This document shows positions 34,775 to 42,896 of a DNA stretch of 64,000 nucleotides, one piece after another. The DNA lies in assembly GCA_003225495.1 (NCBI GenBank), contig QIAJ01000162.1, forward strand, positions 1-64,000. Direction: 5' to 3'. The stretch comes from Acidobacteriota bacterium (lineage in GTDB: Bacteria > Acidobacteriota > Terriglobia > Terriglobales > Acidobacteriaceae). A program made the position numbers and the translations under genes. The stretch's first letter is position 1, and each line of letters opens with the position of its first letter. The notes under the pieces are model-generated. The model ran no database searches. It worked only from the letters and a program-made list of their open reading frames with translations, and had not been told where the DNA came from.

Positions 34775-35761
34775 TCAGTTGAAGGTGGGGAGCTTCACGA
34801 TGTCGTCGTGGGGAACAGGCTCCACGGCGTGTCCGGCTTTGCGCCACGCGCGCAGGCCGCCGACGATGACGAAGGCTTTGAATCCATGCTTTTGAAGTAA
34901 TTGCGCCACCCGGGCGCTCGTGGCTTCGCGCTGTCAAGTACAGTAGAGATAAATCTCACGATCATGCGGGAGATTCTTGATCTCTTCCTCCAGATTGTTG
35001 GGCTCTAATCGAATTGATCCAGCGATGCGTTCGGAGTCTGCGTCGTAGTATCCGTGACTGCGGACATCGGCCACGATCACGGTTGGAGTCTCCTCTAACG
35101 CCAGGCGGCGGGCGAGTTCTTCAACCGGCACGCGCGGAACGCCGTCGAGCATTCGATATTTGCGGTAAATCCAGACGCGATAAACGATGTACGCAGCCAG
35201 TCCGACGCCGAGGACCATTTCCGCAGCGGAGCCCGCTGAGCGGAAGCCCCGGGTGATCGCGCGTAAGGCGTCGCTGAAAATGTAACCGCCAAACATGTAC
35301 GCGCTGACATAGAACGCAGCGCCGATTGTGTCGTATTGCAGGAAATCTCCCAGCCGCATCTTCATGCTGCCAGCCAGCGGTGGAGACATAGTGTTGATCC
35401 CGGGAATGAACTTAGCGAAGAGGAGCGTCTGCTTGCCCCGCCGATAGAAATATTCGGCGGAACGGAGAATGCAGGTCTCGGGATTCGCCGACAGACGGCA
35501 AAGAAAACCCAGCAGAGCCCAACCGCTGGCGCGCCCAGTGAAGTAGAGCAGCAGGTCTCCGGCAATGATTGCCAATACCGACACGCCGAAGACGGAATAG
35601 AGGTGCAGTTTGCCGTAGGCAGCGACTGCGCCCGCCGTCAGAATGGCAATCGCCGCAGGCAGCGGAAGTCCGATTGCCTCGGCGAGGCAGACAGCAGCCA
35701 GCAGGATGTATCCGTGACGCGAAATAAGGGGAAGGAGATCGTCCACAGCTTGCAGGCCCAA
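34775..35761 (-). CDS. DedA-rhodanese fusion, candidate selenoprotein with in-frame TGA at the catalytic position
   Basis: Residues 1-200 are a DedA/VTT membrane domain (E-A-I-G-L-P-L-P near the N-terminus, then AKFIPGINTMSPPLAGSMKM). Residues about 215-328 are a rhodanese domain: VPVEELARRL, VIVADVRSHGYYD, EIYLYCT, then QREATSARVAQLLQKHG and IVGGLRAWRKAGH. Between T and Q there is a TGA at 34936-34934 (codon 276), and the frame then stays open for 52 codons to a TGA at 34775. In rhodanese-like homologues this position, C-T-C-x-x-E-A-T-S, holds the second, catalytic cysteine, so TGA replaces Cys. A hairpin 16 nt downstream fits a bacterial SECIS. Read as selenocysteine the protein has 328 residues; otherwise it ends at 275 and loses its active site. 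Confidence 0.78.
34903..34936 (-). promoter_or_regulatory. SECIS-like element after the in-frame TGA
   Basis: Read on the minus strand: TGA at 34936-34934, 16 nt, stem GCGCC (34917-34913), loop CGGGT (34912-34908), stem GGCGC (34907-34903). Distance TGA to loop is 21 nt, and a G is in the second loop position, followed by GGU, as in bacterial SECIS models. The stem lies within the open frame coding for EATSARVAQ. Confidence 0.55.
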
Positions 35762-35821
35762 ATAACTATATCGCGACCGCTGAAACTTTGCGGATGCCTG
35801 AATGCTGCTGACAAAGAGATA

Positions 35822-35840
35822 GGGCGGCCCGGGGCCGCCC
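35822..35840 (-). terminator. GC-rich hairpin downstream of the small exported protein gene
   Basis: GGGCGGCC (35822-35829) and GGCCGCCC (35833-35840) form a perfect 8-bp stem with a 3-nt loop, 22 nt after the stop at 35863. The T-run on the minus strand is weak (TATCTCTTTG), so it is terminator-like rather than certain. Confidence 0.5.
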
Positions 35841-35862
35841 CTTATCGCCCAAGTGGGCGTGT

Positions 35863-36186
35863 TTACATCGAATCACCCTTCAGCATCTTCACTTCCATAA
35901 CGTGGATCTGATTCTTATCGGCGTACACATGGGCCTTCAGTTCCACGTGATGTCCCTCATGCCCTTTCAGAGCCTCGGGGTTCTGCACTTCCCATGACTT
36001 CTTGTCCTTGTCGCTAACGAAACTGTATTTCTCCCCATCCGCTTTGATCGTGCCCTTCAGGCTCTTCAGGGGCGCGGACGCCTCCGTCTTGTCCGATTTT
36101 CCCATTCCCGCACTCGTGTCCTGAGCGAATGCGCTGATGCTGGACACGACCGCAAGAGCTAACAGACATACAAGAAGCTTTCTCAT
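35863..36186 (-). CDS. Small exported protein, unknown function
   Basis: 107 residues with signal peptide MRKLLVCLLALAVVSSISAFAQ. The mature part has a short beta-rich segment (LKGTIKADGEKYSFVSDKDKKSWEVQNP) and GHEGHHVELKAHVYAD, which resembles small OB-like domains found in acidobacterial exported proteins. Start ATG 36186 has AGGAG in front. Function unknown. Confidence 0.78.
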   Translation of the reverse strand: MRKLLVCLLALAVVSSISAFAQDTSAGMGKSDKTEASAPLKSLKGTIKADGEKYSFVSDKDKKSWEVQNPEALKGHEGHHVELKAHVYADKNQIHVMEVKMLKGDSM

Positions 36187-36316
36187 TTCTTGATCTCCTG
36201 AACTTGATTTGGACTGCTGAAGTAGACTCCCAGTGTAGGTACGGCAGAAGACTGAAAACGGATGTCTTCTCCGTAAGCGTTTGAAGCCACAACTATACAG
36301 GAGGTTGTCTTAGCTT

Positions 36317-36721
36317 ATGGCAGGTCAGATTGGAGAAACGGTCCGTCGTTATGTCAACTTGCCTACTCATAGCGCCACATTGCCTTTCAGCGACGGAGTG
36401 CAGGTTGGAAATACTTTGTACCTCTCCGGGCGAATCGGCATTGATCCAACCACAGGAGCTGTTCCCGCAGATCTTGACCACGAACTCAAACTGCTGTTCG
36501 ACGGATGTAAGGCGGTGCTGAATCAGGCAGGAATGACTTTTGATGATTTGGTGTCGGTGCAAATATTCTCGTCTGATCTGTCTCTGTGGGATCGATTTAA
36601 CACCGAATACTTAAAGCACTTCTCGAAAGATCGCTTGCCGGCGCGAGCCTTTCTCGGTTCCGCATTATTGGCGAGAGGCCGATTTGAGATTATGGGAATT
36701 GCGGTGAAAAACGGCAGCTAG
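36317..36721 (+). CDS. RidA-family enamine/imine deaminase
   Basis: 134 residues, YjgF/RidA fold. Features seen: V-G-N-T-L-Y-L-S-G-R-I-G, the LPARAFLGSALLARGRFEIMGIAV end with the conserved arginine position before A-F and E near the end (R-F-E-I-M-G). Such proteins hydrolyse reactive 2-aminoacrylate-type imines. It is divergent from the small exported gene. Confidence 0.85.
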   Translation: MAGQIGETVRRYVNLPTHSATLPFSDGVQVGNTLYLSGRIGIDPTTGAVPADLDHELKLLFDGCKAVLNQAGMTFDDLVSVQIFSSDLSLWDRFNTEYLKHFSKDRLPARAFLGSALLARGRFEIMGIAVKNGS

Positions 36722-36789
36722 GGACTTAGTTCGTGCGGGGACCCGTCATTCCGTTGAGCCTGTGCAGTGGGCGGCGGCACCTTTTGAGA

Positions 36790-37779
36790 TTACTTCTCTC
36801 GCGCCACGACAAAATCGGGTGCCCAGAGGAGAGCGCGCTTGATCTCCGAATCCGGAAACACACAAATTGCTTTGCGCGCTGACTCCGCATAGCGAGCCGC
36901 TTCGTGCGAAGCATATTCGAGCGAGCTGTAGCGATTCAGGATTGTAAGGATGTCAGCGTGCGTTACGCCGTTGAACGCGCGGTCGATCAGCACGGTTTCG
37001 ATCTGCTTGCGCTCCGACGGAGTGCAGCGTTCGAGAGCATGAATGATCGCCATTGTGGCTTTACCCTCGCGCAAATCGCTGGCGACGGGTTTGCCCAGGA
37101 CGCTCTCAGATGCGGTGAGATCGAGCACGTCATCGACAATTTGGAAGGCGAGCCCAAGGTCACGTCCATATTGCCCGAGGCGTTCTTCCTGTTCAGTGGT
37201 CGCTCCGCCAAGAATTCCTCCGACACGCATGCAGACGGAAAACAGGCAAGCTGTCTTACGATAAATCAGATCGAGGTGTTCCTGGCGGGAGATGAGCTTA
37301 CCCAGTTTCTCCATTTGCAACAACTCGCCTTCGACCATCTGCTGGGTGAGCTCAATGAGCACGTCGAGGATGCGGAAATTGCGTTCCTGGACGGCGATCT
37401 TGAAAGCCTGCATGTACAGCCAATCGCCCGCGAGCACGCACTTGGAATTGCCCCACTGTGTGTTCGCCGCCGGACGCCCGCGGCGGGTCTGGGCCTCGTC
37501 GATGATGTCGTCGTGAACCAGGGTGGCGGTATGGATGATCTCGACCACCGACGCCAGTTTCACTGCACCCGTGCCCTTGTAGTTAAAGAGTCTGGCAGAG
37601 AGCAGGAGCAATGCCGGGCGGATCCGCTTGCCGCCACCCGCGCGCAAGTATTCGCCGATCTCGGTGATGGCGGCGACGTTCGAGACGGTGTCGCGGCCAA
37701 ACTGGTCTTCGATTGCTACAAGGTCGTCCCGCAGCAGATCGAAGATCTCTTTCCCGTTGATGGCGGTGATTGTGCTCAA
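36790..37779 (-). CDS. Long-chain polyprenyl diphosphate synthase
   Basis: 329 residues. First aspartate-rich motif DDIID in LVHDDIIDEAQTRRG, and second DDVLD in QIVDDVLDLT. It elongates FPP with IPP to make a C35-C50 chain, probably the quinone side chain. Small residues before the first motif cannot fix product length by eye. Its ATG overlaps the stop of the yajQ-like gene upstream by 4 nt. Confidence 0.9.
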   Translation of the reverse strand: MSTITAINGKEIFDLLRDDLVAIEDQFGRDTVSNVAAITEIGEYLRAGGGKRIRPALLLLSARLFNYKGTGAVKLASVVEIIHTATLVHDDIIDEAQTRRGRPAANTQWGNSKCVLAGDWLYMQAFKIAVQERNFRILDVLIELTQQMVEGELLQMEKLGKLISRQEHLDLIYRKTACLFSVCMRVGGILGGATTEQEERLGQYGRDLGLAFQIVDDVLDLTASESVLGKPVASDLREGKATMAIIHALERCTPSERKQIETVLIDRAFNGVTHADILTILNRYSSLEYASHEAARYAESARKAICVFPDSEIKRALLWAPDFVVAREK

Positions 37780-38273
37780 TTGGTCCTGTAATTCGTAAAC
37801 TGCATGTCGATTCCAAAATCGTGCTGCTTGAGCAGGGCAATGACCTCCTGGAGCGAATCGCGATCTTTGCCGCTGACGCGGACGACATCGGCCTGGATTG
37901 AAGCCTGCACTTTCTTTTTCGCGTCCTTGATTACTTTTACGATGTCTCGCGCCTTCTCAATCGGGATGCCCTGCTGCATGGTGATCTTCTGCTTGGCGGT
38001 GCTTCCCGCCGCCGATTCGACTGGTCCATAGGTCAGGCCCTTCAGGGGCACGCCGCGTTTGACGAGTTTTTGCTGGAAAACGTCATTGACGTGTTTCAGT
38101 TTGTACTCATCGGCCGAGTGCAGGATGATGGCATCTTTCCCTTCAAGCACGATGCTGGACTTCGAATCCTTGAGGTCAAAGCGAGTCGTAACTTCTTTCA
38201 TCGCCTGCTGGATGGCATTCGAGACTTCCTGCAGGTCGATCTTGCTGACGATATCGAAAGTGTTCTCGGGCAT
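37776..38273 (-). CDS. yajQ: YajQ-family nucleotide-binding protein
   Basis: 165 residues: MPENTFDIVSKIDLQEVSNAI and TTRFDLKDSKSSI at the N-terminus and the KVQASIQADVVRVSGKDRDSLQEVI end typical of YajQ. Members bind nucleic acid or cyclic di-GMP in some bacteria and act as regulators. Translationally coupled to polyprenyl synthase. Confidence 0.92.
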   Translation of the reverse strand: MPENTFDIVSKIDLQEVSNAIQQAMKEVTTRFDLKDSKSSIVLEGKDAIILHSADEYKLKHVNDVFQQKLVKRGVPLKGLTYGPVESAAGSTAKQKITMQQGIPIEKARDIVKVIKDAKKKVQASIQADVVRVSGKDRDSLQEVIALLKQHDFGIDMQFTNYRTN

Positions 38274-38442
38274 GGATGTCGCCGTTGCTTATTCCTTAGA
38301 TTGTTATGCGGAGTGAAGGAAGCACGCCTTTTCGCTGCGAACTACGGGCTCCGAGCAATCCTATTCGATCGCAAGTCTCCCAGATTGCAACACCCCAGCA
38401 TTTGACTCTTGAGGGTATCAGAAGAAGCATGCTCTGGGCAGG

Positions 38443-39285
38443 TTAAGCGCGGAGGTCGCGGCTTTCGTTTTTTTCGCGCAGTTTGAAAAATCTGTAGAAA
38501 TTTCCTGTTGTCAGCATCCCGATCTCCTCAGGAGTGGTGCCGCGCAGGTCGGCGATCTGACGCGCAACCTCTTTCACGAAAGCGGGCTCATTGCGTTGGC
38601 CCCTATGCGGTATGGGTGCCAGATAGGGAGAATCGGTCTCGATCAGCATGCGGTCTAGCGGGACAAGTTGAGCGGCGTCGCGAATGTTCTGCGCCTTAGG
38701 AAACGTGATGTTCCCAGCGAACGAAATCATGAAGCCGAGATCCAGGCCGCGCCGGGCATGCTCGACCGTTCCGGTGAAGCAGTGCATGATTCCTCCCAGA
38801 CCGCCAGCGGTCCATTGTTCTTCGATCAAGCCCAGACAGTCATTCCAGGCGTTCTCGCTGTTATCCGAGGGTCGGCAGTGAATAATGATAGGAAGCTTGG
38901 CGTTGCGCGCCAAGTCCATTTGTGTGAGGAACGCGCGCTTTTGGATGTCCCGCGGCGAGTGATCGTAGAAGTAGTCGAGTCCGATCTCGCCCCAGGCGAT
39001 CACTTTCGGATGGCGTGCCCACTGTTCCAGTTGGGAATAGGAAGCGTCGTCGGCAAGACTTGCCTCGTGGGGATGGACGCCGACGCTGGCCCAGATCTCA
39101 GGATATTCAGCTTTGCCGCTGTACTCTTCCGCCAGTTGAATGCCACAGTTGGCAGTATCCGGGCCTTCGCCGTTCCCGATCGCAAGGTAGGCTTCAATGC
39201 CGTTCTGTTTCGCGCGCGCGAGCACCTCGTCACGATCGGAATCGTAGCGTTTGCCTTCGAGATGAGCGTGGGAGTCGATGAACAT
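38443..39285 (-). CDS. TatD-family metal-dependent hydrolase
   Basis: 280 residues, TIM barrel. Metal-binding DSHAHL at residue 4, E in GEIGLDYFYD, H in IIHCRPS, HCFTGT and the last D in IETDSPYLAP are present. TatD enzymes act as 3'-5' DNase/RNase. It follows the metG gene on the same strand, a common order in bacteria. Confidence 0.92.
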   Translation of the reverse strand: MFIDSHAHLEGKRYDSDRDEVLARAKQNGIEAYLAIGNGEGPDTANCGIQLAEEYSGKAEYPEIWASVGVHPHEASLADDASYSQLEQWARHPKVIAWGEIGLDYFYDHSPRDIQKRAFLTQMDLARNAKLPIIIHCRPSDNSENAWNDCLGLIEEQWTAGGLGGIMHCFTGTVEHARRGLDLGFMISFAGNITFPKAQNIRDAAQLVPLDRMLIETDSPYLAPIPHRGQRNEPAFVKEVARQIADLRGTTPEEIGMLTTGNFYRFFKLREKNESRDLRA

Positions 39286-39297
39286 GGGTAAGCGTAG

Positions 39298-39318
39298 GGA
39301 CGGGTCGCTAACCCGTCC
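39298..39318. repeat. Hairpin between metG and tatD-family gene
   Basis: GGACGGGT (39298-39305), loop CGCTA, ACCCGTCC (39311-39318): a perfect 8-bp hairpin with no T-run. Probably a REP-like element or an attenuating structure. Confidence 0.5.
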
Positions 39319-39339
39319 AGCGAGCGAAGGTCTAGAGGG

Positions 39340-41352
39340 CTATTTCAATCGAGTTCCGATCGGCACATCTTCCAGGAAACTGGCCAGTACAGGCTTTCCC
39401 CCTTCGGGTGAAGCGGCCACAATCATGCCGTTCGACTCCAGCCCTCGCAATTTCCGAGGAGCGAGGTTAGCGACGATCACTACTTTTCTGCCAACCAGAG
39501 TCTCGGGCTCATAAGCCTCGGCGATCCCCGCCACCAGTTGGCGGACCTCAGTTCCGAGATCGACTTCGAGGCGCAACAGCTTGTCTGCGCCCTTAACGCG
39601 CTCCGCAGTTTTTACCAGCGCTACGCGCAGTTCGACTTTGGCAAAGTCGTCAATGCTGATCTTGCCATCGGGAACGGCGGTTCCCGGTTTCGTTCCAGCG
39701 GATGACTCCGGCTTGACTGCGGCCTCTTGCGTCGCAGGCGACGTTGAAGGAGGCGCCGATGTCACGGCGGCATTCTCGCTTTTCAACTCTTCCATCTTAT
39801 GCATCCTCTCGACTGCCGATTTGTCCGCTCGCGGGAACACGGCTTGGATCTCACCTAGTTTTGTGCCGAGGCGCAGCTGTCCCCATTGCAAGGCCGATAA
39901 ATCAAATTTCCTGATCTCGCCCAAGCCTAGCTGGGTCCAGATTTTTGCGGTCGCATCCGGCATGATGGGATGGCTGAGCGCGGTCACGATGCGCAATGCT
40001 TCCGCACTGGTGTAGAGCACGGTCGCCAGACGCGCGCGGCTCCCTTCATCCTGTTTCTCGCCCAGCGACCAGGGTTCGTTTTCCACGATGTACTTGTCCA
40101 CAGCGGCGACCAGTCCCCAAGCCAATTCAAGGGCGCGGGAGAATTGATATTGATCGAAAAGGCTATCGAATTCGGCGATGACTCTCTTCGCAGTCGAGGC
40201 AATCGCTTCATCCGCAGGCGTGCGTCCGGTCTGCGAGGGATACGGCACTTCGCCTCGAAAATACCGGTTGATCATCGTGAGCGTACGGCTGGCGAGGTTG
40301 CCTAGTCCATTTGCCAAATCGGCGTTGTAGCGCTGGACCAGGGCGTCGAAGCTGAACGAGCCGTCCTGTCCAAATACGATTTCGCGCAGCAGGAAGTAGC
40401 GCAGCGCGTCGATTCCGAGGACATCCACAATCGTTTCGGTGCGGACGATGTTGCCGCGCGACTTCGACATCTTGTTTTCTTCAAATAGCAGCCATCCATG
40501 CGCGACGATGCCCTTGGGAAGCGGTAGTCCTGAGGCCATCAGAAACGCAGGCCAGTAGACGCAGTGAAAGCGCACGATCTCTTTCCCGATCATGTGTATG
40601 CCGGGCCAGTATTTCTCATACTTGCTCTGATCTTTTTGCCCGTAGCCGAGCGCCGTGATGTAATTCGCCAGCGCGTCAAGCCAGACGTAGACCACATGCT
40701 TGGGATCGTCGGGCACCGGAATGCCCCAGGAAAATGTACTGCGGCTCACGGAAAGATCGCGCAGGCCGCTTCGCACAAACGAAATCACTTCGTTGCGCCG
40801 CGTTTCGGGCCGGATAAAATCGGGCTGCTCGGTGTAGAGCTTGATCAGTTTGTCTTCGAAGGCCGAGAGCTTGAAGTAATAATTTTCTTCGTGAACAGTT
40901 TCCGTCGGACGCCCGCAATCAGGACAGGGGGCGCCGGGACCGACCGCGTCTACGTAGAGCTCGTCGAAGACGCAATATTGGCCGGTGTAGGTGCCTTTGT
41001 AGATGTGTCCATTGTCGCGAATCTTGCGCCACAGAGCCTGGACGCCTTCTTTGTGACGATCGGAAGTTGTCCGGATGAAATCATCGTAGGAGAGGCCGAG
41101 GCGTTCCCAGCTTGTGCGGAATGTCTCGGAAACCTCGTCCGCAAACTGCTGCGGAGTCTTCCCGGCAGCCTGGGCAGCGCGTTCGATTTTTTGGCCGTGC
41201 TCATCGGTTCCAGTCAGGAACCAGGTGTCATCGCCGAGCATGCGATGGCGGCGGGCGACCGTGTCGCAGGCGATGGTCGTGTAGGCGTGTCCGATGTGGG
41301 GACGCGCGTTCACGTAGTAGATCGGGGTCGTGATGTAGAACTTCTTGCTCAT
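39340..41352 (-). CDS. metG: Methionyl-tRNA synthetase
   Basis: 670 residues from ATG 41352 (a frame to 41385 adds 11 residues outside the family). HIGH motif in ARPHIGHAYTT, KMSKS motif in ENKMSKSRGN. A zinc knuckle with CPDC follows the connective peptide. C-terminal EMAP-like tRNA-binding domain from VELRVALVKTAERV to ESNGMIVAA, joined by a Ser/Thr/Pro-rich linker. Confidence 0.95.
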   Translation of the reverse strand: MSKKFYITTPIYYVNARPHIGHAYTTIACDTVARRHRMLGDDTWFLTGTDEHGQKIERAAQAAGKTPQQFADEVSETFRTSWERLGLSYDDFIRTTSDRHKEGVQALWRKIRDNGHIYKGTYTGQYCVFDELYVDAVGPGAPCPDCGRPTETVHEENYYFKLSAFEDKLIKLYTEQPDFIRPETRRNEVISFVRSGLRDLSVSRSTFSWGIPVPDDPKHVVYVWLDALANYITALGYGQKDQSKYEKYWPGIHMIGKEIVRFHCVYWPAFLMASGLPLPKGIVAHGWLLFEENKMSKSRGNIVRTETIVDVLGIDALRYFLLREIVFGQDGSFSFDALVQRYNADLANGLGNLASRTLTMINRYFRGEVPYPSQTGRTPADEAIASTAKRVIAEFDSLFDQYQFSRALELAWGLVAAVDKYIVENEPWSLGEKQDEGSRARLATVLYTSAEALRIVTALSHPIMPDATAKIWTQLGLGEIRKFDLSALQWGQLRLGTKLGEIQAVFPRADKSAVERMHKMEELKSENAAVTSAPPSTSPATQEAAVKPESSAGTKPGTAVPDGKISIDDFAKVELRVALVKTAERVKGADKLLRLEVDLGTEVRQLVAGIAEAYEPETLVGRKVVIVANLAPRKLRGLESNGMIVAASPEGGKPVLASFLEDVPIGTRLK

Positions 41353-41428
41353 AGAAAACGCTTTTAGCTGCTGGCTTGTTCGCATCCGAGGAGCAACTGG
41401 TTTCGACAGGATGGCTTGCAGCCGGAAG

Positions 41429-42706
41429 CTAGGAACTGGCAGCCCTATATTGTCGCATTGCTTCGTCGATTACGGCTTTCAGCGATACATGGTTAGCTTC
41501 GGCAAGGAGACGGCAGTCTTCAAATTCGGGCGCATAGTTAGAGATGCTGCCATTCATGCTCGCGATCTTAATACGCACGTTGCCCCACGAAGTCTGGACG
41601 GTTTCCCATCGCCGGGCGAGGGTTAGCCGGCTGTCCTCCCGGCGTCGCACGCCGAGCGTGGTGGTCTCGGTGAAGATTATCTTGGTCAGCCGCTCGGCAT
41701 CCTCGGTCTTACACAAAACAGTCAGTAATGAACCAGCGCGTCCCTTTTTCATTTGAACGGAAGTGCTGAATACATCGAGAGCGCCATCCGCCAGCAACTT
41801 CTCGGCGGCATAGGCGAGCACTTGCGGGCTGAGATCGTCGAGATTGGCTTCGAGTACCGTGATGGTTTCATGTGAAGTGTGAGCGTCCGACTTTTCGACG
41901 GCCTCTCCGAGGGTCAGCCGCAAAACATTGGGATGCTCGCGGAAATCACGGGTTCCGGCGCCATAGCCGGCTTTTTCAATTTTCAGTGCCGGAAATGAAC
42001 CGAAGCGAGTGACCAGCGTTCTGACGATTGCCGCCCCTGTCGGCGTAACGAGTTCGACCGGCGGACCCGAAGAGTAAACGGGCGCATCGCTGAGTAACTT
42101 CAAAGTCGCGGGAGCAGGCACGGGCAGGATTCCGTGAGCGCACTTTACCGTGCCCCCGCCCACGTTCAGTGGCGAGCAGATCCACTGGTCGATACCCATG
42201 GCCTCGGCTCCGACTTCGTGAAAGTGGACAGACTCGATTGAAGTATTGTGAATTTCTGCTTCCGCCGCGCCCAGAGTCTCGAAGATGCGGATCGCAGTGG
42301 CTTTCGCGGCGGTGCTGATCGCCGCCTTCTCGATGATCTGTCGAATCTCTTTTAGCCCGCGGCCGTGTTCGTGCCCTGAGAGCGTGGAGACAGGGCCCAA
42401 CACGTCCGCATTGTGCTCATGCCCATGCGCATCAGGATGACGATGGTTATGCTCATGCGGATGAGTGTGACTCTGCTGCTCCCAGAACACTTCGCGAGGC
42501 AAATCTTTTTCACCATGCGAATAGACGTCGACCTTGGTCGCGGCGATTCCGCTACGCACTACTCGCGAAATTTCAAGCCGTGCTCCGACGTCTAAAGCTG
42601 TGACCGTCTCTTCGAATAGCTTCGGAGACACTCCGGCCTCCACCAGCGCGCCGAGAAACATGTCGCCGCTGATGCCGGAGAAACAATCCAGGTAAGCAAT
42701 CCGCAT
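41429..42706 (-). CDS. larC: Nickel pincer cofactor biosynthesis protein LarC
   Basis: 425 residues. N-terminal AYLDCFSGISGDMFLGAL is the family signature; a His-rich linker (HTHPHEHNHRHPDAHGHEHN) follows and suggests metal loading. LarC inserts nickel into the pincer cofactor made by LarB and LarE; those genes and a LarA racemase are not in the window. The C-terminal half carries E-F-E-D-C-R-L-L-A-E. Confidence 0.92.
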   Translation of the reverse strand: MRIAYLDCFSGISGDMFLGALVEAGVSPKLFEETVTALDVGARLEISRVVRSGIAATKVDVYSHGEKDLPREVFWEQQSHTHPHEHNHRHPDAHGHEHNADVLGPVSTLSGHEHGRGLKEIRQIIEKAAISTAAKATAIRIFETLGAAEAEIHNTSIESVHFHEVGAEAMGIDQWICSPLNVGGGTVKCAHGILPVPAPATLKLLSDAPVYSSGPPVELVTPTGAAIVRTLVTRFGSFPALKIEKAGYGAGTRDFREHPNVLRLTLGEAVEKSDAHTSHETITVLEANLDDLSPQVLAYAAEKLLADGALDVFSTSVQMKKGRAGSLLTVLCKTEDAERLTKIIFTETTTLGVRRREDSRLTLARRWETVQTSWGNVRIKIASMNGSISNYAPEFEDCRLLAEANHVSLKAVIDEAMRQYRAASS

Positions 42707-42896
42707 AAGTCAAAACCAAGATCTACGGAGGAAATCACTCGGGAATACGACCGTGAGCCCCGTCCTCTGTGGCTAGAGAATGCTCATTGGTGACTCCCAA
42801 ACTCGATGATAGGGAACGCCGCTCGGCCCCGTCAAACCAGTGTCCACTGAGCGCTCTGTTAGAATCACTTTTTTCTTCAAGCATTTAGAGGGATTC

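Noticed and set aside
34749-34937. Short separate gene downstream of the DedA stop
   Set aside because: The coding signal there is in the DedA frame, as the rhodanese C-terminus; the other frame gives an Arg-rich sequence without pattern.
36904-37791. 295-codon plus-strand frame
   Set aside because: Antisense to the polyprenyl synthase with its two aspartate motifs.
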